Shown here: piece after piece, positions 1 through 6,635 of the stretch
Position numbering within the stretch: position 1 is the stretch's first letter
Layout of the letters: each line of letters opens with the position of its first letter
Origin: Candidatus Njordarchaeum guaymasense
GTDB lineage: Archaea > Asgardarchaeota > Njordarchaeia > Njordarchaeales > Njordarchaeaceae
Assembly (NCBI GenBank): GCA_030587605.1
Contig: JAUQYT010000250.1
Location: 1-14,752 of the forward strand
Reading direction: 5' to 3'
Length of the DNA stretch: 14,752 nucleotides
Program-made: the position numbers and the translations under genes
Notes under the pieces: generated by a model
What the model was told of the DNA's origin: nothing
Databases searched by the model: none
The model's input: only the letters and a program-made list of their open reading frames with translations

Positions 1-246
1 CAGATGATCAAATCAGGGGTGGTTGAGAAGAAAAGTAGTTGCTATAGAATAACGGAAAGAGGGCTAAAGTTCGCTGAGGAAGCTGAACTCTCAATAGAGC
101 AAGACGAAGAGATTGATCAGGTCTGGCATGCAACAAGAGACATACTTGCCAACTTGCCCGTGAGTAGGATGAAGTGGGATTTCTACTTGGACACCGCGTT
201 CGATCAACTCAAAAGTGAAACACCAGCTCCAAACGAGGTTCAATAG
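1..246 (+). CDS. Winged-helix transcriptional regulator, C-terminal part (5' end outside window)
   Basis: The reading frame is already open at base 1, so this is the 3' end of a longer gene; the ATG at 4 is probably internal. The visible 80 or so residues begin with the end of a helix-turn-helix unit followed by a typical wing (GVVEKKSSCYRITERGLKFA), the pattern seen in MarR/ArsR/PadR-like DNA-binding proteins. After the wing comes an acidic helical tail. No cofactor-binding cysteines or ligand domain are visible in the part present. The stop is TAG at 244. A gap of about 90 bases with its own TATA box separates it from the lipid synthase downstream, so the two are probably not co-transcribed. 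The DNA target and subfamily cannot be told from this fragment. Confidence 0.65.
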   Translation, partial: QMIKSGVVEKKSSCYRITERGLKFAEEAELSIEQDEEIDQVWHATRDILANLPVSRMKWDFYLDTAFDQLKSETPAPNEVQ

Positions 247-277
247 AAGAACTGAAACCAAGGCGGAAACCCTAAGA

Positions 278-287
278 CTTATATTAA
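278..287 (+). promoter_or_regulatory. TATA box for the lipid synthase gene
   Basis: The A/T-only core CTTATATTAA lies about 55 bases before the ATG at 339, which puts the expected transcript start near 308-312 and leaves a short leader carrying the GGAAGG ribosome binding site at 323-328. Assigned by sequence resemblance to archaeal TATA boxes and by position only. Confidence 0.5.
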
Positions 288-338
288 TCCCTGGAGCACC
301 AGATTAACGTTTCATTAAAGTTGGAAGGACGACGGGAA

Positions 339-920
339 ATGCTCTCGCGCAGAAAGGACAAGGTAACTAAATTATTGTACCCCTTTACGAGACTACTGGA
401 GAAGGCGCATATATCACCTAACGGCGTAACCATCATCGGATTTCTTCTCTCCCTACTCGTTGCACCTCTCGTAATTCTCCTAAGTTACACACTGTCATGT
501 ATTATGGTGTTTGTTACAGGGTTTTTCGATGCGCTGGACGGGGCATACGCTAGGATGATTAACAGGGTTACTGCACGCGGCGGTTTCATTGATTCGGTGC
601 TAGACAGGTATTCAGACGCAATAATCATTATTGCGATAATATATGCTGGGCTCTGCAGCGTTGTTTGGGGAATCATCGCATTAGTCGGATCGCTACTAGT
701 CAGCTACACAAGAGCCCGAGTAGAAGCATTCGGGGTCGTCAAGAGATTTGTGGTAGGGTTTGCAGAAAGGCCAATAAGGCTTCTACTGATAGGCTCCGCC
801 CTCCTACTGGAAAACTGGTTTCCCAGAACCATTAACTGCGTAGTAATAGTTCTAGCGATCTTAACCCATCTGACCGTGCTTCAGAGGGCTACCTTGGCAA
901 AAGATGTGTTAAAAGGGTAA
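339..920 (+). CDS. CDP-alcohol phosphatidyltransferase, archaetidylinositol phosphate synthase type
   Basis: Integral membrane enzyme that joins a CDP-activated lipid (CDP-archaeol in archaea) to a polar alcohol, making a phospholipid headgroup. The family signature DG-x2-AR-x8-G-x3-D-x3-D is complete at about residues 66-88 (DGAYAR, then G, D and D at the right spacing); these aspartates bind the metal and the CDP group. Several long hydrophobic stretches fit the usual six membrane helices, and the N-terminal SPNGVTIIGF is typical of the archaetidylinositol phosphate synthase subgroup, whose alcohol is inositol 1-phosphate. The length of 193 residues matches that subgroup. I chose ATG 339, ten bases after GGAAGG (323-328); a TTG at 321 would add six residues but overlaps that binding site. 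Archaetidylglycerol phosphate synthase is the main alternative. The gene converges with the PadR gene at 943. Confidence 0.85.
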   Translation: MLSRRKDKVTKLLYPFTRLLEKAHISPNGVTIIGFLLSLLVAPLVILLSYTLSCIMVFVTGFFDALDGAYARMINRVTARGGFIDSVLDRYSDAIIIIAIIYAGLCSVVWGIIALVGSLLVSYTRARVEAFGVVKRFVVGFAERPIRLLLIGSALLLENWFPRTINCVVIVLAILTHLTVLQRATLAKDVLKG

Positions 921-942
921 GAAACAGGAAGGCTAGCGGAGC

Positions 943-1290
943 TCACGTCAAATCGAATGCATTCTTGATTAGCTTGTTCAGGAAGGCTTTCGCAATTTCC
1001 ATTGCCCGCTTCCCTTCCTCGGTTATCACATAATACTTTCTGTCAGGCTTCACTTCTCCTCCACCAACATCTCGCCTGGCCTCTACCAGCCCGTCCTTGG
1101 CCATTTTGTAAAGTATTACGTAGGAAGTGACCGTAGCAGGCTTGAAACCGAACCTCTCACTTATCATGGCACGGATCTCGTAGCCGTACCGAGGACCATC
1201 TTGAAGAAGGCGAAGAATGTAGAACCAAAGGTTTTCCCTAGTCAACTTACTTATGAATCTACGCAATGCCCTAGACTCACTGGCCGCCAA
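943..1290 (-). CDS. PadR family transcriptional regulator (copy 1)
   Basis: Small winged-helix regulator of 115 residues: LWFYILRLLQDGPRYGYEIRAM is the first helices with the PadR GYEI signature, followed by the recognition helix (ATVTSYVILYKMAKDGLV) and a wing ending KYYVITEEGKRAM. The frame stays open upstream to a GTG at 1431 that overlaps the trmY stop. I reject that start. The paralogue at 4364-4711 aligns without gaps from residue 1 when both start at TTG, and in both genes a perfect GGAGGT sits exactly seven bases before this TTG (here 1298-1303). The extra upstream codons cover a region that matches the paralogue's promoter and leader. About 68 of 114 aligned residues are identical to copy 2 by hand count. 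Ligand and target are unknown; autoregulation is common in PadR proteins. Confidence 0.85.
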   Translation of the reverse strand: MAASESRALRRFISKLTRENLWFYILRLLQDGPRYGYEIRAMISERFGFKPATVTSYVILYKMAKDGLVEARRDVGGGEVKPDRKYYVITEEGKRAMEIAKAFLNKLIKNAFDLT

Positions 1291-1379
1291 AGAGCAAACC
1301 TCCAGCGCCGAATACGGCTCTACATACGATACTATTGATTCGGGAACATGAAACTCAACTTGTATTCTTACATTAAAGC

Positions 1380-1388
1380 CTAATTTAG
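1380..1388 (-). promoter_or_regulatory. Probable TATA box of PadR copy 1, conserved with copy 2
   Basis: Read on the minus strand the segment is CTAAATTAG, followed by CTTTAATGTAAGAAT. The second PadR gene has TTAAATTAG followed by CTTTGATGTGTGAAT at nearly the same distance from its start (90 versus 84 bases). Conservation of this non-coding block between the duplicates supports a functional promoter, and perhaps an operator just after it. Confidence 0.55.
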
Positions 1389-1427
1389 TTTTTGCATAAT
1401 ACAGGTTTTCTAGGAAAATGTCCTCAG

Positions 1428-2060
1428 TCACTCCTGCCTTCTCATTCTTCTTCTATCGAGTTCATCGTGAACTAGGGTTATCACTTGGGATGACAGGTAA
1501 CTTAGGGGTCCGACGCTTATCCTTTGGGCGTCTAGCCGGTCGAGTAGCTCCTCGTCTTCAGCGGTGAGCCCCTTATTACTGCCTAAAGCGAAGATACAGT
1601 TGTGGTCAAGATTTATGTCGAGGTCCCTGATATCGTCACTCTTCTCATGAAGATAGTAGAGTTTACTTGGTTTACACGCCTCTAACTCGTAGTTCAACGT
1701 CTCAATGAATGAGCTTATCTCAACGTGCACACCTTCCCACAGGGGATGTTCTGCGTCCATTCTACTCGGGTTTCCCAACACTCTCTTCAAGATCTCGGCT
1801 ACGCCTATCTCGCTGAAAGGTAGGCTTCTGAGTGTTCTGCCGTCGACCCTCAAGGTTACAGGAGGATTTGGGGGTCCTTCAAGCGTAGCAACGAAGACGG
1901 TATCGTCCCTGATCTCTTCGTTCTCCAGAAGTGCAGCAATAGCGCACCTGCACACAACATCGAGGCGACCGCTGGAGCTAGGAAGGTCTTTGAGGTTGAA
2001 GTCACCCGATGTGCGAGCCTCACTAGCTTTTAGTAAGAAGATTCTCGTCGGATTCGGCAA
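1428..2060 (-). CDS. trmY: tRNA (pseudouridine(54)-N1)-methyltransferase
   Basis: SPOUT-class, S-adenosylmethionine-dependent enzyme that methylates N1 of pseudouridine 54 in the T-loop of archaeal tRNA. Recognised from the N-terminal RIFLLKASEARTSGDFNLKD, the following SSSGRLDVVCRCAIAALL, and the C-terminal knot segment (FALGSNKGLTAEDEELL, then ISVGPLSYLSSQVITLVHDELD), which forms the cofactor site. The length of 210 residues is slightly above the usual 190-200. The start is TTG at 2060; an in-frame TGA lies just upstream, so no longer form is possible, and GTGAT five bases before it can serve as ribosome binding site. The gene diverges from rps26e, with overlapping TATA-like sequences between them, and is followed by PadR copy 1 after about 137 bases. 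Confidence 0.9.
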   Translation of the reverse strand: MPNPTRIFLLKASEARTSGDFNLKDLPSSSGRLDVVCRCAIAALLENEEIRDDTVFVATLEGPPNPPVTLRVDGRTLRSLPFSEIGVAEILKRVLGNPSRMDAEHPLWEGVHVEISSFIETLNYELEACKPSKLYYLHEKSDDIRDLDINLDHNCIFALGSNKGLTAEDEELLDRLDAQRISVGPLSYLSSQVITLVHDELDRRRMRRQE

Positions 2061-2080
2061 TGTCCATCACATACAGATGA

Positions 2081-2107
2081 GCGAATATAATAAACAGTTT
2101 TAAATAT
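2081..2107. promoter_or_regulatory. Divergent promoter region of trmY and rps26e
   Basis: On the plus strand TTTTAAATAT (2098-2107) would give a transcript start near 2130, about 33 bases before rps26e. On the minus strand the same block reads ATATTTAAAA, and a second A/T stretch (2081-2094, TTTATTATATTCGC) would place a start very near the trmY TTG at 2060. Either could serve trmY; the sequence does not decide between them. Confidence 0.55.
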
Positions 2108-2162
2108 CCTTTCTGAATACCATGAAAGCTAGAGTAGTATTTCTTGGACGGTGATTGAAACC

Positions 2163-2447
2163 ATGACCAAAAAGAGAAGGAGCCGCGGAAGATCCAAGGG
2201 TGGATCTGGAAGAAAAGGCTTAGTCCAATGCTCTAACTGCGGCAAGCTGATCCCTAGAGACAAAGCGAAGAGGGTAACAAGATGGGTAACCTTGGTCGAT
2301 CCCTTGATGGCGAGAGAACTCAGAAAACAAGGGGCGATTTTGCCCCATGAGAAGGTTATGAAGTTTTACTGCGTATCTTGCGCCGTTCACACGGGGATAG
2401 CTAAGGTTAGGGCGAGAGAAGAGAGAAAACCATATCCTCAGTACTGA
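2163..2447 (+). CDS. rps26e: 30S ribosomal protein S26e
   Basis: Zinc-ribbon protein of the small ribosomal subunit, located near the mRNA exit channel in the eukaryotic ribosome. The sequence shows a basic N-terminus (KKRRSRGRSKGGSGRKG), a first cysteine pair C23-x2-C26, and a second pair C70-x2-C73, the four zinc ligands of the family, with a basic tail ending RKPYPQY. The length of 94 residues fits archaeal S26e. A GTG at 2151 is in frame, but GGTGAT at 2150-2155 is a good ribosome binding site seven bases before ATG 2163, so I take 2163 as the start. S26e is found in TACK and Asgard archaea and eukaryotes, which is the best single clue to the lineage. It appears to be a single-gene unit. 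Confidence 0.93.
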   Translation: MTKKRRSRGRSKGGSGRKGLVQCSNCGKLIPRDKAKRVTRWVTLVDPLMARELRKQGAILPHEKVMKFYCVSCAVHTGIAKVRAREERKPYPQY

Positions 2448-2517
2448 ACTAACTATTGATAGTCCATCGCCCTGATTTCTATCCTATTTGTTTAGGGAAC
2501 AGACACACAAAGCAATT

Positions 2518-2530
2518 TCACATCATGTGA
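2518..2530. promoter_or_regulatory. Palindrome upstream of the PfkB kinase gene (possible operator)
   Basis: TCACATCATGTGA is a perfect inverted repeat (six-base arms, one central base) lying 34 bases before the proposed start codon. Position and symmetry suit a dimeric regulator, but it is a single occurrence and short enough to arise by chance. Confidence 0.25.
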
Positions 2531-2564
2531 TATTTTCCCACGGGTGGACTTCGTCGGAGGAATG

Positions 2565-3464
2565 ATGGCACTGCTCGATATGGTAGTAGTGGGGCATTTC
2601 AGCATAGACTACGTAGAAAGGGACGACAAGGCTTTTCCGCCTTCTATAGGTGGCACAGTCACGTTCTCAAGTCTCGCTGCGGCGAGGTTAGGGGCTAAAG
2701 TTGGAATTGTGTCAAAAGTCGGTCCGGACTTTCGTGATGACCACCTACTTATCTTTGCCCGCAATGGGATCGACGTTTCAAATGTCAGGAAAGTTGGAAC
2801 CCCAACCACTAAGTATAGACTTCGGTACCAAGGTGAAGAAAGAACTCTGACCTGCCTATCGAGGTGCGAGCCTATCGAACCCAAGGATATCAGAAAGTTG
2901 CGAGACGAGACCAATGCTGTTCACTTGGGTCCCATAGCGGCGGAGATCCCTCTTGAGACCGTTGATGAAGCTGCTAAATGGGGCAGCATAACATTACTGG
3001 ATTTGCAGGGAGTCATAAGGAAGTTTGGGAGAGACGGATGTGTTTCGCTCGGCAAGAATAGATATCTGCCGCAGATTATTGAGAAGGTAACTGCAGTGAA
3101 AACTGGTCTGCGAGAGGGGGAAGTAGCGACCCACGCAACAGGGGCAGAAAAAGTAGCTTCCGCCCTAGTAGACATGGGCTGCAAGATCGCCATCATAACA
3201 TTTGGAGGAAAAGGGTCCTACGTTTCTACCCGCGATGGAGATCGCCTATCTATCCCAGTCATCAAACCCCGAAAAGTCACAGACTACACGGGTGCTGGAG
3301 ACGTATACGCCGGTTCGTTTCTCTTTGAATATTCTAAAACTCATGACGTCAGACACTCAGCAATAATAGCGAGCTCCGCAGTCTCATTCAAGGTTGAAGG
3401 ACACTCAACTTCCGGCTTTGCGTCAAGGCAAGAGATAGAAGAGAGAGCCAAAGAATACCTGTAG
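2565..3464 (+). CDS. PfkB/ribokinase family carbohydrate or nucleoside kinase
   Basis: ATP-dependent kinase of the ribokinase fold, transferring phosphate to a hydroxymethyl group of a sugar or nucleoside. Two family signatures are present: the N-terminal di-glycine region (PSIGGTVTFSSLAAARLGAKVGIVSKVG, GG at about residues 29-30) that closes over the substrate, and the C-terminal DYTGAGDVYAGSF at about 240-252, whose last Asp (about 246) is the catalytic base and whose GAGD forms the anion hole. The length of about 300 residues is normal. Starts are ambiguous: ATG 2562 and 2565 both follow GGAGG (2556-2560) closely, and a GTG at 2544 would add seven residues; I favour 2565. The substrate (ribose, adenosine, ketohexose or another) cannot be read from the sequence. 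It stands alone between rps26e and trmJ. Confidence 0.88.
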   Translation: MALLDMVVVGHFSIDYVERDDKAFPPSIGGTVTFSSLAAARLGAKVGIVSKVGPDFRDDHLLIFARNGIDVSNVRKVGTPTTKYRLRYQGEERTLTCLSRCEPIEPKDIRKLRDETNAVHLGPIAAEIPLETVDEAAKWGSITLLDLQGVIRKFGRDGCVSLGKNRYLPQIIEKVTAVKTGLREGEVATHATGAEKVASALVDMGCKIAIITFGGKGSYVSTRDGDRLSIPVIKPRKVTDYTGAGDVYAGSFLFEYSKTHDVRHSAIIASSAVSFKVEGHSTSGFASRQEIEERAKEYL

Positions 3465-3511
3465 GCTTGGCCATGGATTCCAGTAAATGACATGGCAAGT
3501 GTAACGAAAGC

Positions 3512-3521
3512 AATAATAAAT
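3512..3521 (+). promoter_or_regulatory. Candidate TATA box for the TrmJ-like gene
   Basis: AATAATAAAT, the most A/T-rich block upstream of the methyltransferase, would place a transcript start near 3540. A small hairpin (CCTTGCC with GGTAAGG, 3525-3543) overlaps the expected start site. Weak evidence. Confidence 0.35.
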
Positions 3522-3646
3522 CGCGCCTTGCCTTAGAGGTAAGGGAACTCATTTTTCATTGCCGCAACATGAAATATCCTGTATTGGTTTGTGGGAAGTG
3601 AGGAGCCATTACTGTCAAGTCGATTCACTCGACACTAAGAGTTGTC

Positions 3647-4339
3647 TTGGTTGAGCCTATTTACCCTGTGAATCTTGGTCAAGTGGCCCGCGTCATGAAG
3701 AATTTCGGGTTCTCGAATTTGATACTCGTCAACCCAGACGCAAAAGCATTAGGTGAAGCGACAACCTATTCAGCGCATGCCCGTGAAGTCTTGGGTGGAG
3801 CCGAAGTTAAACATTCGTTGGCTGAGGCATTAAATGATGTGGCGCTCGTCGTCGGCTCAACTTCTAAGGCCGGGGTTTCAGGCAGGAATGTCCTGCGAGC
3901 TTCGGTTACGCCTGCAGAACTTACTGAAAACCTTGCTAGCGGCGCCCAGCAGGGTATCTGTGCTTTGGTATTCGGTAGAGAGAGTACCGGGCTGACTAAC
4001 GAAGAACTTGATCGTTGCGACATGCTTGTAACGATACCCGCAAGTCCAAAGTACCGGGTGCTTAACCTCTCGCATTCCGTGTCTATTCTGCTCTACGAGT
4101 TGTTTAAGAAAACCGGAGAAAACGCGAGGAGCGGACTCCCTCCACTCGCAGGCAGAAAAGAGAAGGATAGAATGCTGAAGTACTTTGAGGAAATCATGGA
4201 GAAGATTGACTACCGTGATCATAAACGCCCTATCGCTGTCAGGGTCGCGAGGAATCTGCTTGGAAAGTCAGCTATTTCGAGAAGGGAAGCGCACACTCTA
4301 CTTGGAGTCTTGAGGAGGATCAGTAACAAGCTTCACTAA
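3647..4339 (+). CDS. trmJ: tRNA/rRNA 2'-O-methyltransferase, TrmJ family (SPOUT)
   Basis: S-adenosylmethionine-dependent methyltransferase with a C-terminal trefoil knot; the family methylates the 2'-OH of the nucleotide at position 32 of tRNA. Visible signatures are VEPIYPVNLGQVARVMKNFG at the start, ALVFGRESTGLTNEEL at about 106-121 and IPASPKYRVLNLSHSVSILLYEL at about 130-152, the cofactor loop and knot. An extra helical tail to residue 230 resembles the full-length bacterial-type TrmJ. The first beta strand of the family (LRVVLVEP) begins upstream of TTG 3647, yet the open frame between the stop at 3599 and 3647 contains no ATG, GTG or TTG. The true start is therefore unresolved: an ATT at 3608 after GAGGAG, a sequence error, or removal of a short RNA segment. 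The coordinates are a minimum. Confidence 0.85.
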   Translation: MVEPIYPVNLGQVARVMKNFGFSNLILVNPDAKALGEATTYSAHAREVLGGAEVKHSLAEALNDVALVVGSTSKAGVSGRNVLRASVTPAELTENLASGAQQGICALVFGRESTGLTNEELDRCDMLVTIPASPKYRVLNLSHSVSILLYELFKKTGENARSGLPPLAGRKEKDRMLKYFEEIMEKIDYRDHKRPIAVRVARNLLGKSAISRREAHTLLGVLRRISNKLH

Positions 4340-4363
4340 AAAGGTTCAGCTCATGGTTCCTTG

Positions 4364-4711
4364 TCATGTTAGGTCGAATGCGGTCTTAAGCATTTGAGTC
4401 AACATAACTTTTGCAGCTTGCATTGCGCGTTCGCCGTCGCTGGTTATCACGTAATACTTTTGGTCAGATTCTTCTTTTCCTTTGATAACACCTTTCTTAG
4501 CTTCTACTAGCCCGTCCCTGGCCATCTTGTAGAGTATCGTGTGAGATGTGACTCCAGTAGGCTCAAATCCGAATCTCCTATTCATCATAGCACGGATCTC
4601 ACTGCTCTGCTTTGGACCTTCCTGAAGCAGACGCAGAATGTATATCCAGAGATTCTCCTTAGTCACCTTGCTAAGAAATCTCCGCAAAGCCTTAAACTGA
4701 TCAACAGACAA
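4364..4711 (-). CDS. PadR family transcriptional regulator (copy 2)
   Basis: Winged-helix protein of 115 residues, collinear with the regulator at 943-1290 over its whole length, with the same C-terminal AFDLT. The first helices read ENLWIYILRLLQEGP; the PadR GYE signature has changed to SSE, so the dimer or ligand region may differ. The wing keeps QKYYVITSDGERAM. The start is TTG 4711, exactly seven bases after GGAGGT (4719-4724); a TTG five codons earlier (4726) overlaps the binding site and is rejected. The gene is convergent with the TrmJ-like gene and has its own promoter. It may control itself or the neighbouring thiolase operon, but nothing in the sequence proves a target. Confidence 0.85.
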   Translation of the reverse strand: MSVDQFKALRRFLSKVTKENLWIYILRLLQEGPKQSSEIRAMMNRRFGFEPTGVTSHTILYKMARDGLVEAKKGVIKGKEESDQKYYVITSDGERAMQAAKVMLTQMLKTAFDLT

Positions 4712-4794
4712 CAAATCAACCTCCAATGCAGATGCTGATTACATACTGTGTTACTTGGACGCGACTCAGACAGCTTCCATTCACACATCAAAGA

Positions 4795-4803
4795 CTAATT
4801 TAA
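4795..4803 (-). promoter_or_regulatory. Probable TATA box of PadR copy 2, conserved with copy 1
   Basis: Minus-strand TTAAATTAG followed by CTTTGATGTGTGAAT matches the block upstream of PadR copy 1. The predicted transcript start near 4770 leaves a leader of about 60 bases ending in the shared GGAGGT. Confidence 0.55.
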
Positions 4804-4879
4804 CTTTCTGATGCAGAAGCTTTCCTCGGGGTGTTCAGTACTCGCTGAATATTCGACACTATTCCGTGACGCGCTGACC

Positions 4880-4900
4880 AAAAAGCCATACCCAAAAAAA
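4880..4900 (-). terminator. T-rich terminator after the thiolase operon
   Basis: On the minus strand a run of seven T (4894-4900) and then five T (4880-4884) follow 27 bases after the thiolase stop. Archaeal RNA polymerase terminates at such T tracts; no stem-loop is needed. Confidence 0.55.
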
Positions 4901-4927
4901 TGGAAAAGGAAGCTGCGCAAGCAATGG

Positions 4928-6115
4928 CTATTTGGAGGTCGGTTTTCTACTGAATATGTGAGCCACGCACACCGTTCCGCTTCCGCCGACGTTGTGGGTA
5001 AGTCCAATCTCAGGCGTTGGTGATATCTGCATCTTTCCAGCGTCTCCGCGGAGTTCCTTCACGATCGTGCGAATCTGCGAGCAACCCGTAGCCGCAACAG
5101 GGTGCCCCTTGGCTTTCAAGCCTCCATCCACGTTCAATGGTATCTTGCCGCCTATGTCCGTCTGTCCCTCTAGTGCTAGTTTACCACCTTCGCCTTTCTT
5201 GCAGAACCCAAGATCTTCGGTCGCCACTATCTCGGCTATTGTGAAGCAATCGTGAACCTCCGCAATCTGTATCTTCTCCGGTCCTACACCAGCCATCTTG
5301 TACGCCATTTTCCCAGCTTCAACTGCGGCTCTTAGCGTGGTTAGCTCATCTCTTCGGAATGTTGCAAGGGAGTCCGTTCCGGCTCCACTTCCCCAAACGT
5401 AAACTGGTGTGTCAGTGTATTTCTTTGCCAAGTCTGCTCTGGTTACGATGGCAGCTGAGGCGCCGTCGGTGAGGGGGCAACAATCATAGATGTTCAGAGG
5501 TTGGGCTACCATTGCGGATAAGTCGGCTTGCATATACTGCTCCATGGTAATTGGTCTTCTGAACTGCGCAAGCGGGTTGTTCACAGCATTCTTGTGATTC
5601 TTGACCGCGACCGCACCAAGCATTTGCTTGGTAGTCTTGTGGACATGCATGTGTCTTTGTGCGACGAGAGCGTACATGCCTGCGAATGTTATTCCGAAGT
5701 TGCTCTCCCAATCAGAGTCACCGCCACGACCCATCTCGAAAAGAACCTGTGAAGTTCCAATGTCATGCATTTTTTCGGTTCCGCAAGCCAATGCTACATC
5801 GGCGTAACCGGAGGCGACTGCCATTAATGCGCATCGGAATGCGTACCCTGAAGTTGCACACGCGTTCTCCATTCTGTGGATAGGCTTTGGCAAGAGGTTC
5901 AGGTAGTCACCGAACCAGCCACTTACATTCCCGAGCTGAGTGCCGCCTAGCCCCGTGAAACCTATGAAAACCTCATTAATGTCTTTGAGTTCAAGATTAT
6001 TGCAGTCATTGACGGCTTCTAGAACCGCTTCAGCCAGCAGCTTTGTGCGATCTTTCTCATACAACTGGCCAAACTGTGTTTGACCAACCCCAATAACAGC
6101 AACTTTCTCTGGCAT
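4928..6115 (-). CDS. Thiolase (acetyl-CoA C-acetyltransferase / SCP-x-like), operon with DUF35 and HMG-CoA-synthase-like protein
   Basis: Condenses or cleaves acyl-CoA thioesters; in the archaeal mevalonate pathway the equivalent enzyme makes acetoacetyl-CoA. The catalytic residues are present: nucleophile Cys86 in ENACATSG, His288 in EVHDCF and His338 in GHPVAATG. The C-terminal NVGGSGTVCV is the SCP-x/archaeal form of the last thiolase signature. The length of 395 residues is standard. Start ATG 6115 has a strong GGGGAGGAG eight to nine bases upstream. It is the last gene of a three-gene minus-strand operon, 25 bases after the DUF35 gene. In methanogens a thiolase, a DUF35 protein and HMG-CoA synthase form one complex with a shared CoA channel, so a physical complex is likely here. 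The synthase partner lacks its catalytic residues, so the product may not be HMG-CoA. Confidence 0.88.
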   Translation of the reverse strand: MPEKVAVIGVGQTQFGQLYEKDRTKLLAEAVLEAVNDCNNLELKDINEVFIGFTGLGGTQLGNVSGWFGDYLNLLPKPIHRMENACATSGYAFRCALMAVASGYADVALACGTEKMHDIGTSQVLFEMGRGGDSDWESNFGITFAGMYALVAQRHMHVHKTTKQMLGAVAVKNHKNAVNNPLAQFRRPITMEQYMQADLSAMVAQPLNIYDCCPLTDGASAAIVTRADLAKKYTDTPVYVWGSGAGTDSLATFRRDELTTLRAAVEAGKMAYKMAGVGPEKIQIAEVHDCFTIAEIVATEDLGFCKKGEGGKLALEGQTDIGGKIPLNVDGGLKAKGHPVAATGCSQIRTIVKELRGDAGKMQISPTPEIGLTHNVGGSGTVCVAHIFSRKPTSK

Positions 6116-6140
6116 CTTTATTTCTCTCCTCCCCTTGCGA

Positions 6141-6590
6141 TTAACTCTTTTCCTGTTGAGTCGACTGTTCCTGTATGGGTCTGAACTTGAAGCCGTATTG
6201 CACCTGTCCAGTCTGCGACACGTAGAGTCTTCTTAGAACCATCTCGACAGGAGTCCCTATGCCAATCTGCTTTTCCTTGCCCTGCAGAATCTTGATAGGC
6301 AAGTAGTCTGTTATCTGCGAAAGAACCTTCACTCCATTCTCTAGCTCAACCACGACCAACAAGTATGGGCCTGTTAGCTCAACTTGCTCTATGCCTGTCG
6401 CCGGGGGAACTATGATACCGCTCCAAGTGAAGATCTTACCCTTTCTAGGCATGTCAACATCTTCGAACTCCGTTCCGCCACACTCACAAATGTGCTGGAA
6501 TGGGAAGTACTCTTTACCACATTTCTTGCACGTCACACCAACTAATCGAAATCTTCTGTGTTGCTCTCTCCAGAAAGCGGGTGCATACAT
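6141..6590 (-). CDS. DUF35 OB-fold protein with rubredoxin-like zinc ribbon (acyl-CoA-associated)
   Basis: Small scaffold protein that in characterised archaeal and bacterial systems binds beside a thiolase and holds CoA. Residues 1-20 form the N-terminal helix (APAFWREQHRRFRL); four cysteines follow at C21, C24, C35 and C37 (CKKCGK and ICECGG), the zinc knuckle; then an OB fold starts at RKGKIFTWSGIIVPP and ends with QVQYGFKFRP. At 149 residues it is slightly longer than most, with a Gln/Glu-rich tail. Start ATG 6590 follows GGTGA by eight bases. It lies 45 bases after the synthase-like gene and 25 before the thiolase. It is not expected to be catalytic alone; its job is to link the two enzymes. 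Confidence 0.88.
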   Translation of the reverse strand: MYAPAFWREQHRRFRLVGVTCKKCGKEYFPFQHICECGGTEFEDVDMPRKGKIFTWSGIIVPPATGIEQVELTGPYLLVVVELENGVKVLSQITDYLPIKILQGKEKQIGIGTPVEMVLRRLYVSQTGQVQYGFKFRPIQEQSTQQEKS

Positions 6591-6635
6591 TTAATCACTC
6601 ACCACACTCAACCTCTTCTTTTCCTTTCGGTCTAA

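Noticed and set aside
1291..1431. GTG at 1431 as start of PadR copy 1, overlapping the trmY stop by four bases
   Set aside because: The extra 47 codons match the promoter/leader of the paralogue rather than protein, and a perfect ribosome binding site precedes the internal TTG in both copies.
4811..5023. 70-codon plus-strand frame at the end of the thiolase operon
   Set aside because: About half lies antisense to the conserved thiolase C-terminus, and it has no promoter or recognisable sequence.
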